Shown here: positions 43,903 to 51,652 of the stretch, piece by piece
How the letters are laid out: each line of letters begins with the position of its first letter
Position numbering within the stretch: the first letter of the stretch is position 1
From: Xanthobacteraceae bacterium
Lineage (GTDB): Bacteria; Pseudomonadota; Alphaproteobacteria; Rhizobiales; Xanthobacteraceae
Reading direction: 5' to 3'
Assembly: GCA_019635635.1 (NCBI GenBank)
Contig: JAHBZB010000002.1
Span: 372,001-436,000, forward strand
DNA length: 64,000 nucleotides
Made by a program: the position numbers and the translations under genes
The notes under the pieces: generated by a model
What the model was told of the DNA's origin: nothing
The model's database searches: none
What the model saw: the letters and a program-made list of their open reading frames with translations, nothing else

Positions 43903-44406
43903 ATGCCCTCGCCGCAGGAAATCACCGAAAAGTTCTGGAAGTCGCTGCACGGCGACCGCACCTTCATGCTCGGCGTCGACGGCGCGGAAAATGGTCACTT
44001 CCGGCCGATGACCGCAATCCTCGAACACGAGACCGGCGGTCCGGTCTGGATTTTCACCGCGCAGGACAATGCGGTCACGCGCGCCGTGCGCAACATGAAG
44101 AAGCGCGCGATGGCCGCCTACTCCGCGAAGGGCCACGACCTGTTTGCGACCATCCACGGTACGATCGAACTCGATATGGACCGCGGGATGATCGAGAAAT
44201 TATGGAATCCGTTCATCGCGGCCTGGTTCGAAGGCGGCAAGAACGATCCGAAGCTGGCCTTGCTCCGCTTCGACGCGGAACGCGGCGAGATCTGGCTCAA
44301 CGAAAATTCGCTTTGGGCGGGCGCAAAGATGCTGTTCGGCGCGGGCGACCCGAAGGAGGATTATCAGGACAAGGTTGCGAAGGTCCGGCTCGGCAACCAT
44401 GCGTGA
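43903..44406 (+). CDS. Pyridoxamine 5'-phosphate oxidase-family protein (general stress protein type)
   Basis: This 167-residue split-barrel flavoprotein is of the FMN-binding general stress protein kind (COG3871-like): EITEKFWKSLHGDRTFMLGV, PMTAILEHETGGPVWIFTAQ, AMAAYSAKGHDLFATIHGTI, IEKLWNPFIAAWFEGGKNDP, EIWLNENSLWAGAKMLFG. It is not the vitamin B6 enzyme PdxH itself. ATG 43903 follows AAGGAG at good spacing. The upstream FNR/FixK-type box suggests induction at low oxygen. Confidence 0.88.
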   Translation: MPSPQEITEKFWKSLHGDRTFMLGVDGAENGHFRPMTAILEHETGGPVWIFTAQDNAVTRAVRNMKKRAMAAYSAKGHDLFATIHGTIELDMDRGMIEKLWNPFIAAWFEGGKNDPKLALLRFDAERGEIWLNENSLWAGAKMLFGAGDPKEDYQDKVAKVRLGNHA

Positions 44407-44433
44407 AGCGGCGCACGGAGCACGGCGCGCGGC

Positions 44434-44760
44434 TCAGATCGCGCCGCCGAGATCGTCGGGATTTTTCGGCAGGCGCCCGTTCGCGTCGCTCATCACCACC
44501 GCGGTGACGATGATCGCGCCGAGGATTGCCAGTCCCCCGACGGCAAGCGTCGCCGGCAGCGCGTAGCTGCGTTCGCGCGGCGCAAACGGCAGCTTGCCGC
44601 GCACCTCGCGATAGCTCGGGAGCCGCTCGCGGATTTTGCCGACTGGAACCTCCGGCAGATTGTCGCGCAGCTTGCCGAGCCGCTCCTGTAGCGCGTCGAT
44701 GCGCTCGCCGATCGCGTCGAAGTCCACGTATTTGTCGAAATAGCGGGTGAGTTCGTTCAT
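44434..44760 (-). CDS. Small single-TM membrane protein
   Basis: This protein of about 108 residues begins MNELTRYFDKYVDFDAIGER with an amphipathic, possibly coiled N-terminal region (IDALQERLGKLRDNL), then one transmembrane helix (ALPATLAVGGLAILGAIIVT) and a short tail ending DDLGGAI. The start is taken at 44760 (44766 also possible). It follows the membrane-protein gene 44825-45328 on the same strand. Function unknown. Confidence 0.6.
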   Translation of the reverse strand: MNELTRYFDKYVDFDAIGERIDALQERLGKLRDNLPEVPVGKIRERLPSYREVRGKLPFAPRERSYALPATLAVGGLAILGAIIVTAVVMSDANGRLPKNPDDLGGAI

Positions 44761-44824
44761 GCGCATGGTGGCTCGATTCCGGTTTCCAGTGGCCAGAACG
44801 AACGGCGCGCCGATAGGTTCCCGC

Positions 44825-45328
44825 TTAAACTCCCTCTTCTCCAAGCATCAGCGTCTCGATCTTGGCTTCCGCCGCGATCGCCTCGCTTTCGCTTTCGAAG
44901 GTGCCGATCTCGAGCGGGCCTTTGGCGCCCGCGACGATCGCATGCAGGATGAAACGCGGCGGCGCCTCGCCCTGCTCATCCTTCAGCGTTTCGAGTTCGA
45001 GGACGTCGGAGAATTTATAGCGCTCGCTCCAGCCGATCCCGAACGAGCCGTTGCCGTCCACGCGCAGTTCGCGCTTTTCCGCGTTGAAAGTCACGGTGCG
45101 GGTCAGGCCGAGCACGCCGGCGAGCAGCAGGATCGCGCCGAGCAGCCCGACCGGAAGCCCAATCAGCCAGAACGGCAGCATCCCCCATTGCAACAGCGGC
45201 ACACCGGGGCGGATCAGCAATTCATGGGGGACCGAAAGCGCGAACACGCCGCCGCCCGCGAGCAGCAAGCGCGCGGCCCAGCCGAGCGGCTGGCGAAAAA
45301 CAAGAAGTCCGTTGGATTCTTCGATCAT
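44825..45328 (-). CDS. Membrane protein with PH-like C-terminal segment
   Basis: This 167-residue protein has two hydrophobic segments (about residues 18-32 and 48-75), followed by a beta-rich soluble part (TRTVTFNAEKRELRVDGNGS, YKFSDVLELETLKDEQG, RFILHAIVAGAKGPLEIGTF) with the look of a small PH-like domain. Family not recognised with certainty. Confidence 0.6.
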   Translation of the reverse strand: MIEESNGLLVFRQPLGWAARLLLAGGGVFALSVPHELLIRPGVPLLQWGMLPFWLIGLPVGLLGAILLLAGVLGLTRTVTFNAEKRELRVDGNGSFGIGWSERYKFSDVLELETLKDEQGEAPPRFILHAIVAGAKGPLEIGTFESESEAIAAEAKIETLMLGEEGV

Positions 45329-45404
45329 GCGGCTTCAGCGGTGCTATCCCGGCGATAGCCGCCGCGCTAGGCTCCGGCGTTATTTTAGCACGTGAGGATT
45401 ACCG

Positions 45405-45905
45405 ATGTTTCGCTTCCCATTGCCGGGCACGATGAAATTGCTGCTGACATTATTTATCATTTCCGTGCCGCTTTCCGCTGCGACCGCGCAGCAGATTTCG
45501 GTCCGGAAACTCTGGTACGGAATCTATACCGTGAAGGAGAGCAAGGAAATTCCCGATCCGACCTCGCCAACCGGCACGCGCTACGAGAATACGGGCGTCG
45601 TCGGACCCCGCGTAAACTCGAGCGACATTGAGCGCGAGCCGAGAATCTATTTCGGCTTCGGCTACCGCGTCGACGGCTCCGGCACGATCGAGGAAATCTA
45701 CATGCTGCCCGACGCCAACGGAAACCGCCGCGACGAGCCGGCCTTCCGGCAAACGCGCTCCGTGCGCCCGGGTGAGGAAAATTTCATCGGGTGGTATACG
45801 GGAAACGGCGAATCGAAGGGCAATCCGCTCGGCACCTGGACGTTCCAGCTTCGCCAGAACGGCCGCGTACTCGTCGAACACACGTTCTATCTGACCGACC
45901 GGTGA
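45405..45905 (+). CDS. Exported DUF3859-like protein
   Basis: This 166-residue protein has a signal peptide (MKLLLTLFIISVPLSAATA at residues 10-28). The mature part (VRKLWYGIYTVKESKEIPD, IYFGFGYRVDGSGTIEEIYM, GNPLGTWTFQLRQNGRVLVE) resembles DUF3859, which ends in a G-x-W-x-F segment of this kind. Function unknown. ATG 45405 follows GTGAGGA. It lies 35 bases before the nuclease gene on the same strand, a possible operon. Confidence 0.65.
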   Translation: MFRFPLPGTMKLLLTLFIISVPLSAATAQQISVRKLWYGIYTVKESKEIPDPTSPTGTRYENTGVVGPRVNSSDIEREPRIYFGFGYRVDGSGTIEEIYMLPDANGNRRDEPAFRQTRSVRPGEENFIGWYTGNGESKGNPLGTWTFQLRQNGRVLVEHTFYLTDR

Positions 45906-45940
45906 CGGCGCGAGCCGCGCCACAAATAAAGTAAGGTGAA

Positions 45941-46480
45941 ATGAATCTACGCCGTCTCGCTCCCTGGATTTTCGTCTTGCTCATCGCAGCCGGTTTCGTG
46001 GTGTGGAATTTCTATTTCGACCGCGCCGTGCGGATCGACAAGGACGGCCGCGGCATCGTGGTGCAGGACGGCGACTCCTTCATCATCCAGCAGACAACGA
46101 TCAGGCTCGACGGCATCGACGCGCCGGAACTGAAACAGAACTGCTTCTCCGCCGACGGCTCGATCTGGCGCTGCGGCGGCGAAGCGCGCAACCAGCTCGC
46201 GAAGCTCCTGCGCAAGGGCGATGTGAAGTGCGAGCCGCGCGCCAAGGATGTGTATGGCCGCACCATCGCCAAATGCTCGGCGCGCGACGTTCCCGACATC
46301 GCGGAGGAGATCGTCCGGCTCGGCTGGGCGATCAATGCCGCCGATATCGGTCAGGGCAAATATTCGGCGGCCGAAGAGGAAGCGAAGGCCGCGAAGCGCG
46401 GCATCTGGCAGGGTCCGTTCGAGCGGCCGAAGGTCTATCGCCTCCAGCACCCGCGCGAGGATGCGCCGAAAAAGAACTGA
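45941..46480 (+). CDS. Thermonuclease (SNase) family protein
   Basis: This 179-residue membrane-anchored or exported nuclease-like protein has an N-terminal hydrophobic helix (residues 8-25). The SNase fold shows VVQDGDSFIIQQTTIRLDGI with the active-site Asp and Arg, DAPELKQNC, the VYGRTIAKC segment and GIWQGPF near the C-terminus. It probably cleaves nucleic acid in the periplasm with Ca2+. Cysteine pairs (NCF/WRC) may be disulphide-bonded. Confidence 0.85.
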   Translation: MNLRRLAPWIFVLLIAAGFVVWNFYFDRAVRIDKDGRGIVVQDGDSFIIQQTTIRLDGIDAPELKQNCFSADGSIWRCGGEARNQLAKLLRKGDVKCEPRAKDVYGRTIAKCSARDVPDIAEEIVRLGWAINAADIGQGKYSAAEEEAKAAKRGIWQGPFERPKVYRLQHPREDAPKKN

Positions 46481-46523
46481 AACCGCGCAACCGGAGCCGG
46501 CGTCCGCGCGTTACTGCGGCGTC

Positions 46524-46724
46524 ATGCCCTCGCAAACCATCCGGCAAATCGAATACGACGGGGAAAGCCGCGCGCTGACCGTCACCTTCGTAACCGGCCG
46601 GATTTATCGCTATTACAAGGTCGAACCCGAGGTCGCCGAAGCCTTTCGCATCGCCATATCGAAGGGCCGCTTCTTCAATCTCCGCATCCGCGATCACTAT
46701 CGTTTTGACGAACTCGCAGCTTGA
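46524..46724 (+). CDS. KTSC-domain protein
   Basis: This 66-residue single-domain protein has the KTSC pattern: IRQIEYDGESRALTVTFVTG, IYRYYKVEPEVAEAFRIA, SKGRFFNLRIRDHYRF. KTSC domains occur alone or fused to lysyl-tRNA synthetase, hence one proposed RNA link. The biochemical role is unknown. ATG 46524 has only a weak upstream Shine-Dalgarno. It lies between the SNase gene and the amidase gene on the same strand. Confidence 0.82.
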   Translation: MPSQTIRQIEYDGESRALTVTFVTGRIYRYYKVEPEVAEAFRIAISKGRFFNLRIRDHYRFDELAA

Positions 46725-46778
46725 CGCCCATCGGACGAGCGGCGACCCTTGCAAGACAATGCAAGGAGCCTTCCCGAC

Positions 46779-48188
46779 ATGATCACCGAACTTTGGCGGC
46801 TGGACGCGTCCGAACAGGCGCGGCTGATCCGGAAAGGCGCGATCTCGAGCGTCGAACTGACGAAGGAAACGCTGGCGCGCGTCGATGCCGTCAATCCGAA
46901 GATCAATGCGATCGTGGATCTGATGGCCGGCGAAGCGCTTGCCGCCGCCGAGGAGGCCGACAAGAAGACCCGCGCCGGCTCTCCCCTCGGGCTGCTGCAC
47001 GGCGTTCCGGTCACGGTGAAGATCAACGTGGACTTCGCGGGCCGCGCCAACACGAATGGCGTCGTCGCCTACAAGGACAATATCTGCAAGGAAGACAATC
47101 CCGTCGTCTCGAACCTGAAGAAGTCCGGCGCGATCATCATCGGCCGCACGAATACGCCCGCGTTCTCGATGCGCTGGTTCACCGACAACGCGCTGCACGG
47201 GCGCACGCTCAATCCGTGGGACAAGGGCGTAACGCCGGGCGGCTCATCGGGCGGTGCAGCCGCCTCGCTGATCACCGGCATGGGCGCGATCGGCCACGGT
47301 AACGACATCGGCGGCTCGATCCGCTATCCGGCCTATGCCTGCGGCCTGCAAGGCATCCGCCCGAGCTTCGGGCGCGTGCCGACGTTCAATCCGTCGCTGC
47401 CGGCCGAGCGTCCGCATGTCGCACAATATGCATCGATGCAGGGACCGCTAGCGCGTTCGATCCGCGATCTGCGAATCTCGCTAGATGCCATGGCGGCGCG
47501 CGACACGCGCGACCCGCTCTGGATTCCGCTGCCGCCCGTAAATGTCCCGAACGGCCGCCCCACCAAGGTTGCGCTGTTCGACGAGTGGAGCGGCTGTAAG
47601 GCCGATCCGCAGGTCGCGGATGCATTGAAGAAGTCGGCACAATGGCTCGAGGATGCCGGCTATATCGTCGAGCGCGCGGCCCCGCCCTTTTTCGAGGACG
47701 CGAACCAGCTCTGGCTGCGGCTCGTGCTGAACGAAGGCCGCTTCGGCATGAATCAGGCGATTGCGCAGTTCGGCGACGACGCGATCAAGAAATCCTACTC
47801 GTCCAAAGAAGGCATCATTCCCGAACTGGATCTGGAAACATTCGTGAAGGAACTCGCGCTGCGCAGCAAGTATCTGCGCGCATGGAACGAGTTCTTCGAA
47901 AAGTATCCGGTGCTCTTGCTGCCCTCCTCCTGGAAGCAGCCCTTTCCTATCGACGCCGACCTGAACGGCGGCAATGCCTTCGTCGATCTTGCCGACGCGC
48001 AGAGCCCGCAACTCGCAACGCCGATCCTCGGTCTTCCGGGTGTCGCAGTCTCGACCGGACTTGCCGACGGGGTACCGATGGGCGTGCAACTCGTCACTGC
48101 GCGCTTCGAGGAAACGAAAGCGCTGGACGCGGCCGAAGTGATCGAGGCCTGTGCTCCGCCGATCGAGGTGATCGATCCGAAGTTCTGA
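46779..48188 (+). CDS. Amidase signature-family enzyme
   Basis: This 469-residue serine amidase has the Ser-cisSer-Lys triad. The lysine is in LLHGVPVTVKINVDF (about residue 80), the cis-serine is in TPGGSSGGAAA and the nucleophile is in NDIGGSIRYPAYACG. It resembles AtzF/GatA-like hydrolases of small amides but not GatA itself, as no GatC or GatB gene is adjacent. Substrate unknown. ATG 46779 follows AAGGAG. Its stop directly abuts that of the convergent crotonase gene. Confidence 0.88.
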   Translation: MITELWRLDASEQARLIRKGAISSVELTKETLARVDAVNPKINAIVDLMAGEALAAAEEADKKTRAGSPLGLLHGVPVTVKINVDFAGRANTNGVVAYKDNICKEDNPVVSNLKKSGAIIIGRTNTPAFSMRWFTDNALHGRTLNPWDKGVTPGGSSGGAAASLITGMGAIGHGNDIGGSIRYPAYACGLQGIRPSFGRVPTFNPSLPAERPHVAQYASMQGPLARSIRDLRISLDAMAARDTRDPLWIPLPPVNVPNGRPTKVALFDEWSGCKADPQVADALKKSAQWLEDAGYIVERAAPPFFEDANQLWLRLVLNEGRFGMNQAIAQFGDDAIKKSYSSKEGIIPELDLETFVKELALRSKYLRAWNEFFEKYPVLLLPSSWKQPFPIDADLNGGNAFVDLADAQSPQLATPILGLPGVAVSTGLADGVPMGVQLVTARFEETKALDAAEVIEACAPPIEVIDPKF

Positions 48189-49091
48189 TCACTTCCGTTT
48201 CGGAACGATCACGTTTTCCGGGTTTGGCTGCCGGTCCTTGGGCGCGGCCGAATAATCACCGAAAGGTGAGTCACGGCGAGTGATGACGTCGCGTACGCCT
48301 TCCCGCTCCGCGACCTCGATGAACTCGCGTGCTTCGGGCGTGTTGCGCATTAAGCCGTCGAGGATCGGCCCGAGGTTCTGCACGCTGGAAAGACCCATCG
48401 CCTCATAGGCCTGATTGACCATCATCTTCTGCGCGGACAGTTGCGAGAGCGGAATCGTGCAGAGCTTGTTCGCAATTTCGGCGACGGTTGCTTCCAGCTT
48501 CGCGAAAGGCACCGCCTGATTGATGAGGCCGATCTCGGCCGCTTCGCGGCCCGAAAGCGCCTTGCCGGTCAGCGCATATTCCTTCGCCCGGGTAAGGCCG
48601 AGCCGGTAGATCCACATGCCGGAGAGATAAGCACCCCACATGCGCGAGTACGGCGTGCCGATCCTCGCATCCTCGCTTGCGATCACCAGATCGCAGCATA
48701 GCGCATAGTCCGAGCCGCCGCCGACGCACCAGCCGTGCACCTGTGCGATCACCGGCTTCGACGAGCGCCACAGGCTCATGAATTTCTGGTGCGGCGAGAG
48801 CGCAGGCGTGGTCGCGAACGAGAAATCCTTGCCGGCGTCCCATGCGCCGTCCGTGTTCATGTGCTCGTCCCAGTGGTGGAAACCCTTGCCGAAATTATAT
48901 CCGGCGCAAAAGGCCCGCCCTGCCCCGCGCAGCACGATCACCTTGATCCTGGGATCGCGGGTCGCCGCATGAACCGCATGTTCGAGCTCGTCGGGCATCG
49001 GCGGCACAATGGTGTTGAGTTCTTCGGGCCGGTTCAGCGTAATCGTCGCGAGCGCGCCTTCGGTGTCATAGAGAATGGTTTGATATTGCAT
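48189..49091 (-). CDS. Crotonase-family protein with atypical active site
   Basis: This 300-residue enoyl-CoA hydratase-like protein has oxyanion-hole segments GAGRAFCAGYNFGKGF and HGWCVGGGSDYALCCDLVIA. The glutamate equivalent to Glu144 is an Asp or Ser in GGGSDYA, and the Glu164 position (DARIGTPYSRMWGA) is also changed, so it may not be a hydratase. A long insertion (about residues 75-105: HHWDEHMNTDGAWDAGKDFS) and a C-terminal extension are unusual. ATG 49091 follows GGGAAATTCGC. Confidence 0.82.
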   Translation of the reverse strand: MQYQTILYDTEGALATITLNRPEELNTIVPPMPDELEHAVHAATRDPRIKVIVLRGAGRAFCAGYNFGKGFHHWDEHMNTDGAWDAGKDFSFATTPALSPHQKFMSLWRSSKPVIAQVHGWCVGGGSDYALCCDLVIASEDARIGTPYSRMWGAYLSGMWIYRLGLTRAKEYALTGKALSGREAAEIGLINQAVPFAKLEATVAEIANKLCTIPLSQLSAQKMMVNQAYEAMGLSSVQNLGPILDGLMRNTPEAREFIEVAEREGVRDVITRRDSPFGDYSAAPKDRQPNPENVIVPKRK

Positions 49092-49198
49092 GCGAATTTC
49101 CCGGACTGGCGGGCAACACGCTAACAGCCTAGCGCAATGCATCCAAACGCGGGCTTCGCCGGGTTTTCGCACCGCACGCCTGCAAGGGAGGATTTTTC

Positions 49199-49561
49199 AT
49201 GCGCGTCCGAACCGTCTGGCCCATCCTCGTCGCGTCGCTCGCGCTGAGCACCGCGGCCTTCGCCCAGACCGATTACGAAAGCTGGCCGCTGCTGAAGAAC
49301 CCCTTTCCCAGCACCGGAGGCAATGGCGTGATGATCGACAAATACGATCCCGTGGTCGCGAACGGGAAATGCACCACCGATTTCACCGCGATCGTCGAGG
49401 GTAAGCCCTATTACAACGAGGTCGTGTTCGACGCGGTCGCCGTGCAGGGCGGCATCCTCTGCACCAACGGCAAGTGGCGGGCCAAAGACGGCAGCGCCGA
49501 CGGCACCACTCCGTTCGAGGTTTTCATCAAGGACGGCATAACCCGGGCGCGACCACAATAA
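49199..49561 (+). CDS. Exported hypothetical protein
   Basis: This is a 120-residue protein with a signal peptide (ends STAAFAQ). Two cysteines (NGKCTTDF, GILCTNGKW) probably form a disulphide. Beta-rich mature part (EGKPYYNEVVFDAVAVQG). ATG 49199 follows AGGGAGG. Function unknown. Confidence 0.7.
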   Translation: MRVRTVWPILVASLALSTAAFAQTDYESWPLLKNPFPSTGGNGVMIDKYDPVVANGKCTTDFTAIVEGKPYYNEVVFDAVAVQGGILCTNGKWRAKDGSADGTTPFEVFIKDGITRARPQ

Positions 49562-49630
49562 GACAACGGAACCTTTCTGCCACGAAGCGGTTATCCTCCC
49601 GAACGCGAATACGAGCAGAAGGGTCTAATC

Positions 49631-49714
49631 ATGGGACGCGGTCTTCTTCTTTGGCTACTCGGCATTCCGCTGCCGATCATCCTCTTGATCTGGATTTTCG
49701 GCGGCCTGAACTAA
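49631..49714 (+). CDS. 27-residue membrane microprotein
   Basis: ATG 49631 to TAA 49714 encodes MGRGLLLWLLGIPLPIILLI followed by WIFGGLN: one hydrophobic helix with a Gly-Pro kink and a single Arg. AGAAGGG upstream gives a good ribosome site, and a strong terminator follows 39 bases past the stop, so it is a complete small transcription unit. Similar tiny proteins are frequent in alphaproteobacteria, without known function. Confidence 0.65.
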   Translation: MGRGLLLWLLGIPLPIILLIWIFGGLN

Positions 49715-49752
49715 CGAATTTTCCGCGGCCTTCCCCCGGGCCGCAAATTCCC

Positions 49753-49787
49753 GGCCGGAGCGTTCCCCCCGCTCCGGCCATTTTCTT
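49753..49787 (+). terminator. Rho-independent terminator
   Basis: Stem GGCCGGAGCG/CGCTCCGGCC (49753-49762 with 49770-49779) followed by ATTTTCTT on the plus strand. It ends the microprotein transcript and may also serve the convergent membrane-protein gene. Confidence 0.85.
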
Positions 49788-49790
49788 GCG

Positions 49791-50537
49791 TCAGTTGGCC
49801 GGCGCGGCTGCGCGGTCCTTCAAGTCGATTTTCACAAAGAGCCAGATATCCACGAACGTCTTCGCCGCGATCAGCAGGATAAGCGGCGCAAGCGAACCGA
49901 ATTTCTGCGCGAGCGCGGCACCGGCGAGAATAACGAGATGCATGATGATGATGCGGGTGTAGAGCCCGCCCACCAGCGGGCCCGGCTTCGTGCCGCCGGC
50001 ATTGTCTTCGTCGACCAGCCGCTTCCATAACGGCAGCCGCGCCATCTCGATCACGAAAGCAATGCCACGCCCGATGAAGGAAATCGCGAGCGGCAGCAGC
50101 AATCCGTTCGCGACGATGATGCCGTCCCAGAACTGTACCGGCATAGTGCGGAAAAATTCTTCCGTGAGTTGCGGATTTCCTTTCGTCTGACCCGAGAAGA
50201 ACGACCAGAGAAAAATGAAGTGCCCGAGCATGAAGCCGCTCGAATGGACCAGGAAGAACGTGAAGAAGAACAGCCGGCCCGTAATCTCGGAGAAAATATT
50301 CTTCCCGAAGTCGCCGCCGATCAGAATCCGCATCAAGGTCCAGAAGGCGATGATGGCGGTCTCGGTCCAGTAAAGCATCAGAAGCACGAAAGTGCTCCAG
50401 CCCCAGTAGAGGACGCCGGCCAGGGGAATGAGATTCGAGATCAGTACGATCGTCAGCGGCAGATAGATCGCAACCGGCGAGCGCGTGGCTGGGCCGGGTA
50501 CGAAGGCTGAACGGGTTACGCGGGGGTCGGCCTGCAT
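49791..50537 (-). CDS. DUF6498-like multi-TM membrane protein
   Basis: This is a 248-residue protein with about six transmembrane helices. Features such as GWSTFVLLMLYWTETAIIAFW and the HSSGFMLGHFIFLWSFF segment resemble DUF6498 proteins, which are uncharacterised. It ends next to the terminator at 49753-49787. Function unknown. Confidence 0.7.
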   Translation of the reverse strand: MQADPRVTRSAFVPGPATRSPVAIYLPLTIVLISNLIPLAGVLYWGWSTFVLLMLYWTETAIIAFWTLMRILIGGDFGKNIFSEITGRLFFFTFFLVHSSGFMLGHFIFLWSFFSGQTKGNPQLTEEFFRTMPVQFWDGIIVANGLLLPLAISFIGRGIAFVIEMARLPLWKRLVDEDNAGGTKPGPLVGGLYTRIIIMHLVILAGAALAQKFGSLAPLILLIAAKTFVDIWLFVKIDLKDRAAAPAN

Positions 50538-50694
50538 GGCGCTCCAACCGGAATGAAAACAGAAAGCCCGGCATCGGTTCGGAAAGGACCCGTTCCGCAG
50601 GGCGGCTCGAATCGTCGCGATTCGTCCTCTGAATTCACAGTTTATGACATGCGATGAATGACCGCGGCTTCATAAAGCTGTTACGATAAATTCA

Positions 50695-50787
50695 CCGAGG
50701 CGATTCGCAAAAGCGGGCGTCTCTCTCCACTCCTCCCGGCGTGGCGTAAAGACTGAGGCGGCCCGCTTGCGCCGCCTCTTCTCTTTT
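50695..50787 (+). ncRNA. Candidate small RNA with anti-Shine-Dalgarno loop
   Basis: A hairpin CCAC-TCCTCCCGGC-GTGG (50727-50744) exposes TCCTCCC in its loop, and a Rho-independent terminator follows at 50755-50786. No plus-strand gene precedes this terminator for more than a kilobase apart from the microprotein unit, which has its own. Loops with CUCCUCCC-type sequence are a hallmark of several alphaproteobacterial trans-acting small RNAs. The 5' end is not known; GATAAA near 50685 could be a -10 element. Existence is inferred. Confidence 0.5.
50755..50786 (+). terminator. Rho-independent terminator of the candidate small RNA
   Basis: Stem GAGGCGGC/GCCGCCTC (50755-50762 with 50771-50778, loop CCGCTTGC) followed by TTCTCTTTT on the plus strand. 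Confidence 0.75.
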
Positions 50788-50802
50788 GTGCCCCTTCGGC
50801 AC

Positions 50803-51462
50803 TCACGCCCTCTGCTTCGCCCGGATCACGGTCCACAGCATCAGATAAATCAGCGCGCCGTTCAGGCAGTGCCACAGGAAATGCGTGCCGAGCGGAAACG
50901 CGCCGCAGACGGACGGATCGACGATCCGAAAACTCAGCGACAGCATGAAGAGTGCCGCCGCCGAGAGATAGGCGCCGCCGACCCACAGCAATGCGCCGCC
51001 TTTCGCGCGCAACACGATACCGAGAACGACCAGCGCAAACAGGACCGGAAAATAGAAGCCGGAATTATTCAGGAAGCCCGGCGGCAGGATGCGCGGCAAC
51101 AGCGCGGCCAGCGCGAGAAACGCCAGAATCCATAGCGCCGTCGCCAAGACGCTCTGCCCGAGGAAACGGCGCAGTGTATAGATCAGGAACGCGACCACAA
51201 AAATTCCGATCGGAATCGAATCCGCGAACAGGCCCCAGCGGGTCGCAAAAGTATGAAACAGCGTCGAGCCGATCCCGACCAGGACCGCGAGAGCGATCAA
51301 CAGCAGGATGAAGCGATCGCCCTTGCCATCCCGCTTCCAGAGCAGATAGGCGCCTGCGGCTGCGGCAAAGAACGCGAGATTACTCACCGCGTTCAAAGGC
51401 TCCGCCCACAGACCTTCGTGCAGACGCTCGCAGTAAAGATCGAGCGGGTCGTTCCAGGCCAT
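50803..51462 (-). CDS. Ceramidase-like membrane protein (alkaline ceramidase fold)
   Basis: This is a 219-residue protein with seven probable transmembrane helices. Residues expected to bind the catalytic zinc are seen in GIGSTLFHTFATRWGLFAD (Ser, His, Asp) and in GTHFLWHCLNGALIYL (HxxxH), the alkaline-ceramidase/CREST arrangement. It probably hydrolyses a lipid amide in the inner membrane. The true substrate is open, since the host may not make ceramides. The window also has a ceramide-glucosyltransferase-like gene (3407-4531), though far away. Confidence 0.78.
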   Translation of the reverse strand: MAWNDPLDLYCERLHEGLWAEPLNAVSNLAFFAAAAGAYLLWKRDGKGDRFILLLIALAVLVGIGSTLFHTFATRWGLFADSIPIGIFVVAFLIYTLRRFLGQSVLATALWILAFLALAALLPRILPPGFLNNSGFYFPVLFALVVLGIVLRAKGGALLWVGGAYLSAAALFMLSLSFRIVDPSVCGAFPLGTHFLWHCLNGALIYLMLWTVIRAKQRA

Positions 51463-51652
51463 CGCATTCTTCCCGTTTTCCGTGCCGGACCGGGATATTG
51501 CCCGCCCGTATCCCGGTTTGCGAGTCCGGCCAGCGCCTTATCCCGCACGGTTGCGGCGAAGATTCCGCGCCTTCATACGGCGATTCAGAAAAGCCGAAAT
51601 TATCGAGTCGGAAGAATCGGATAGCAGGCGCTTTAACAGCGGCGTCTGAGGC

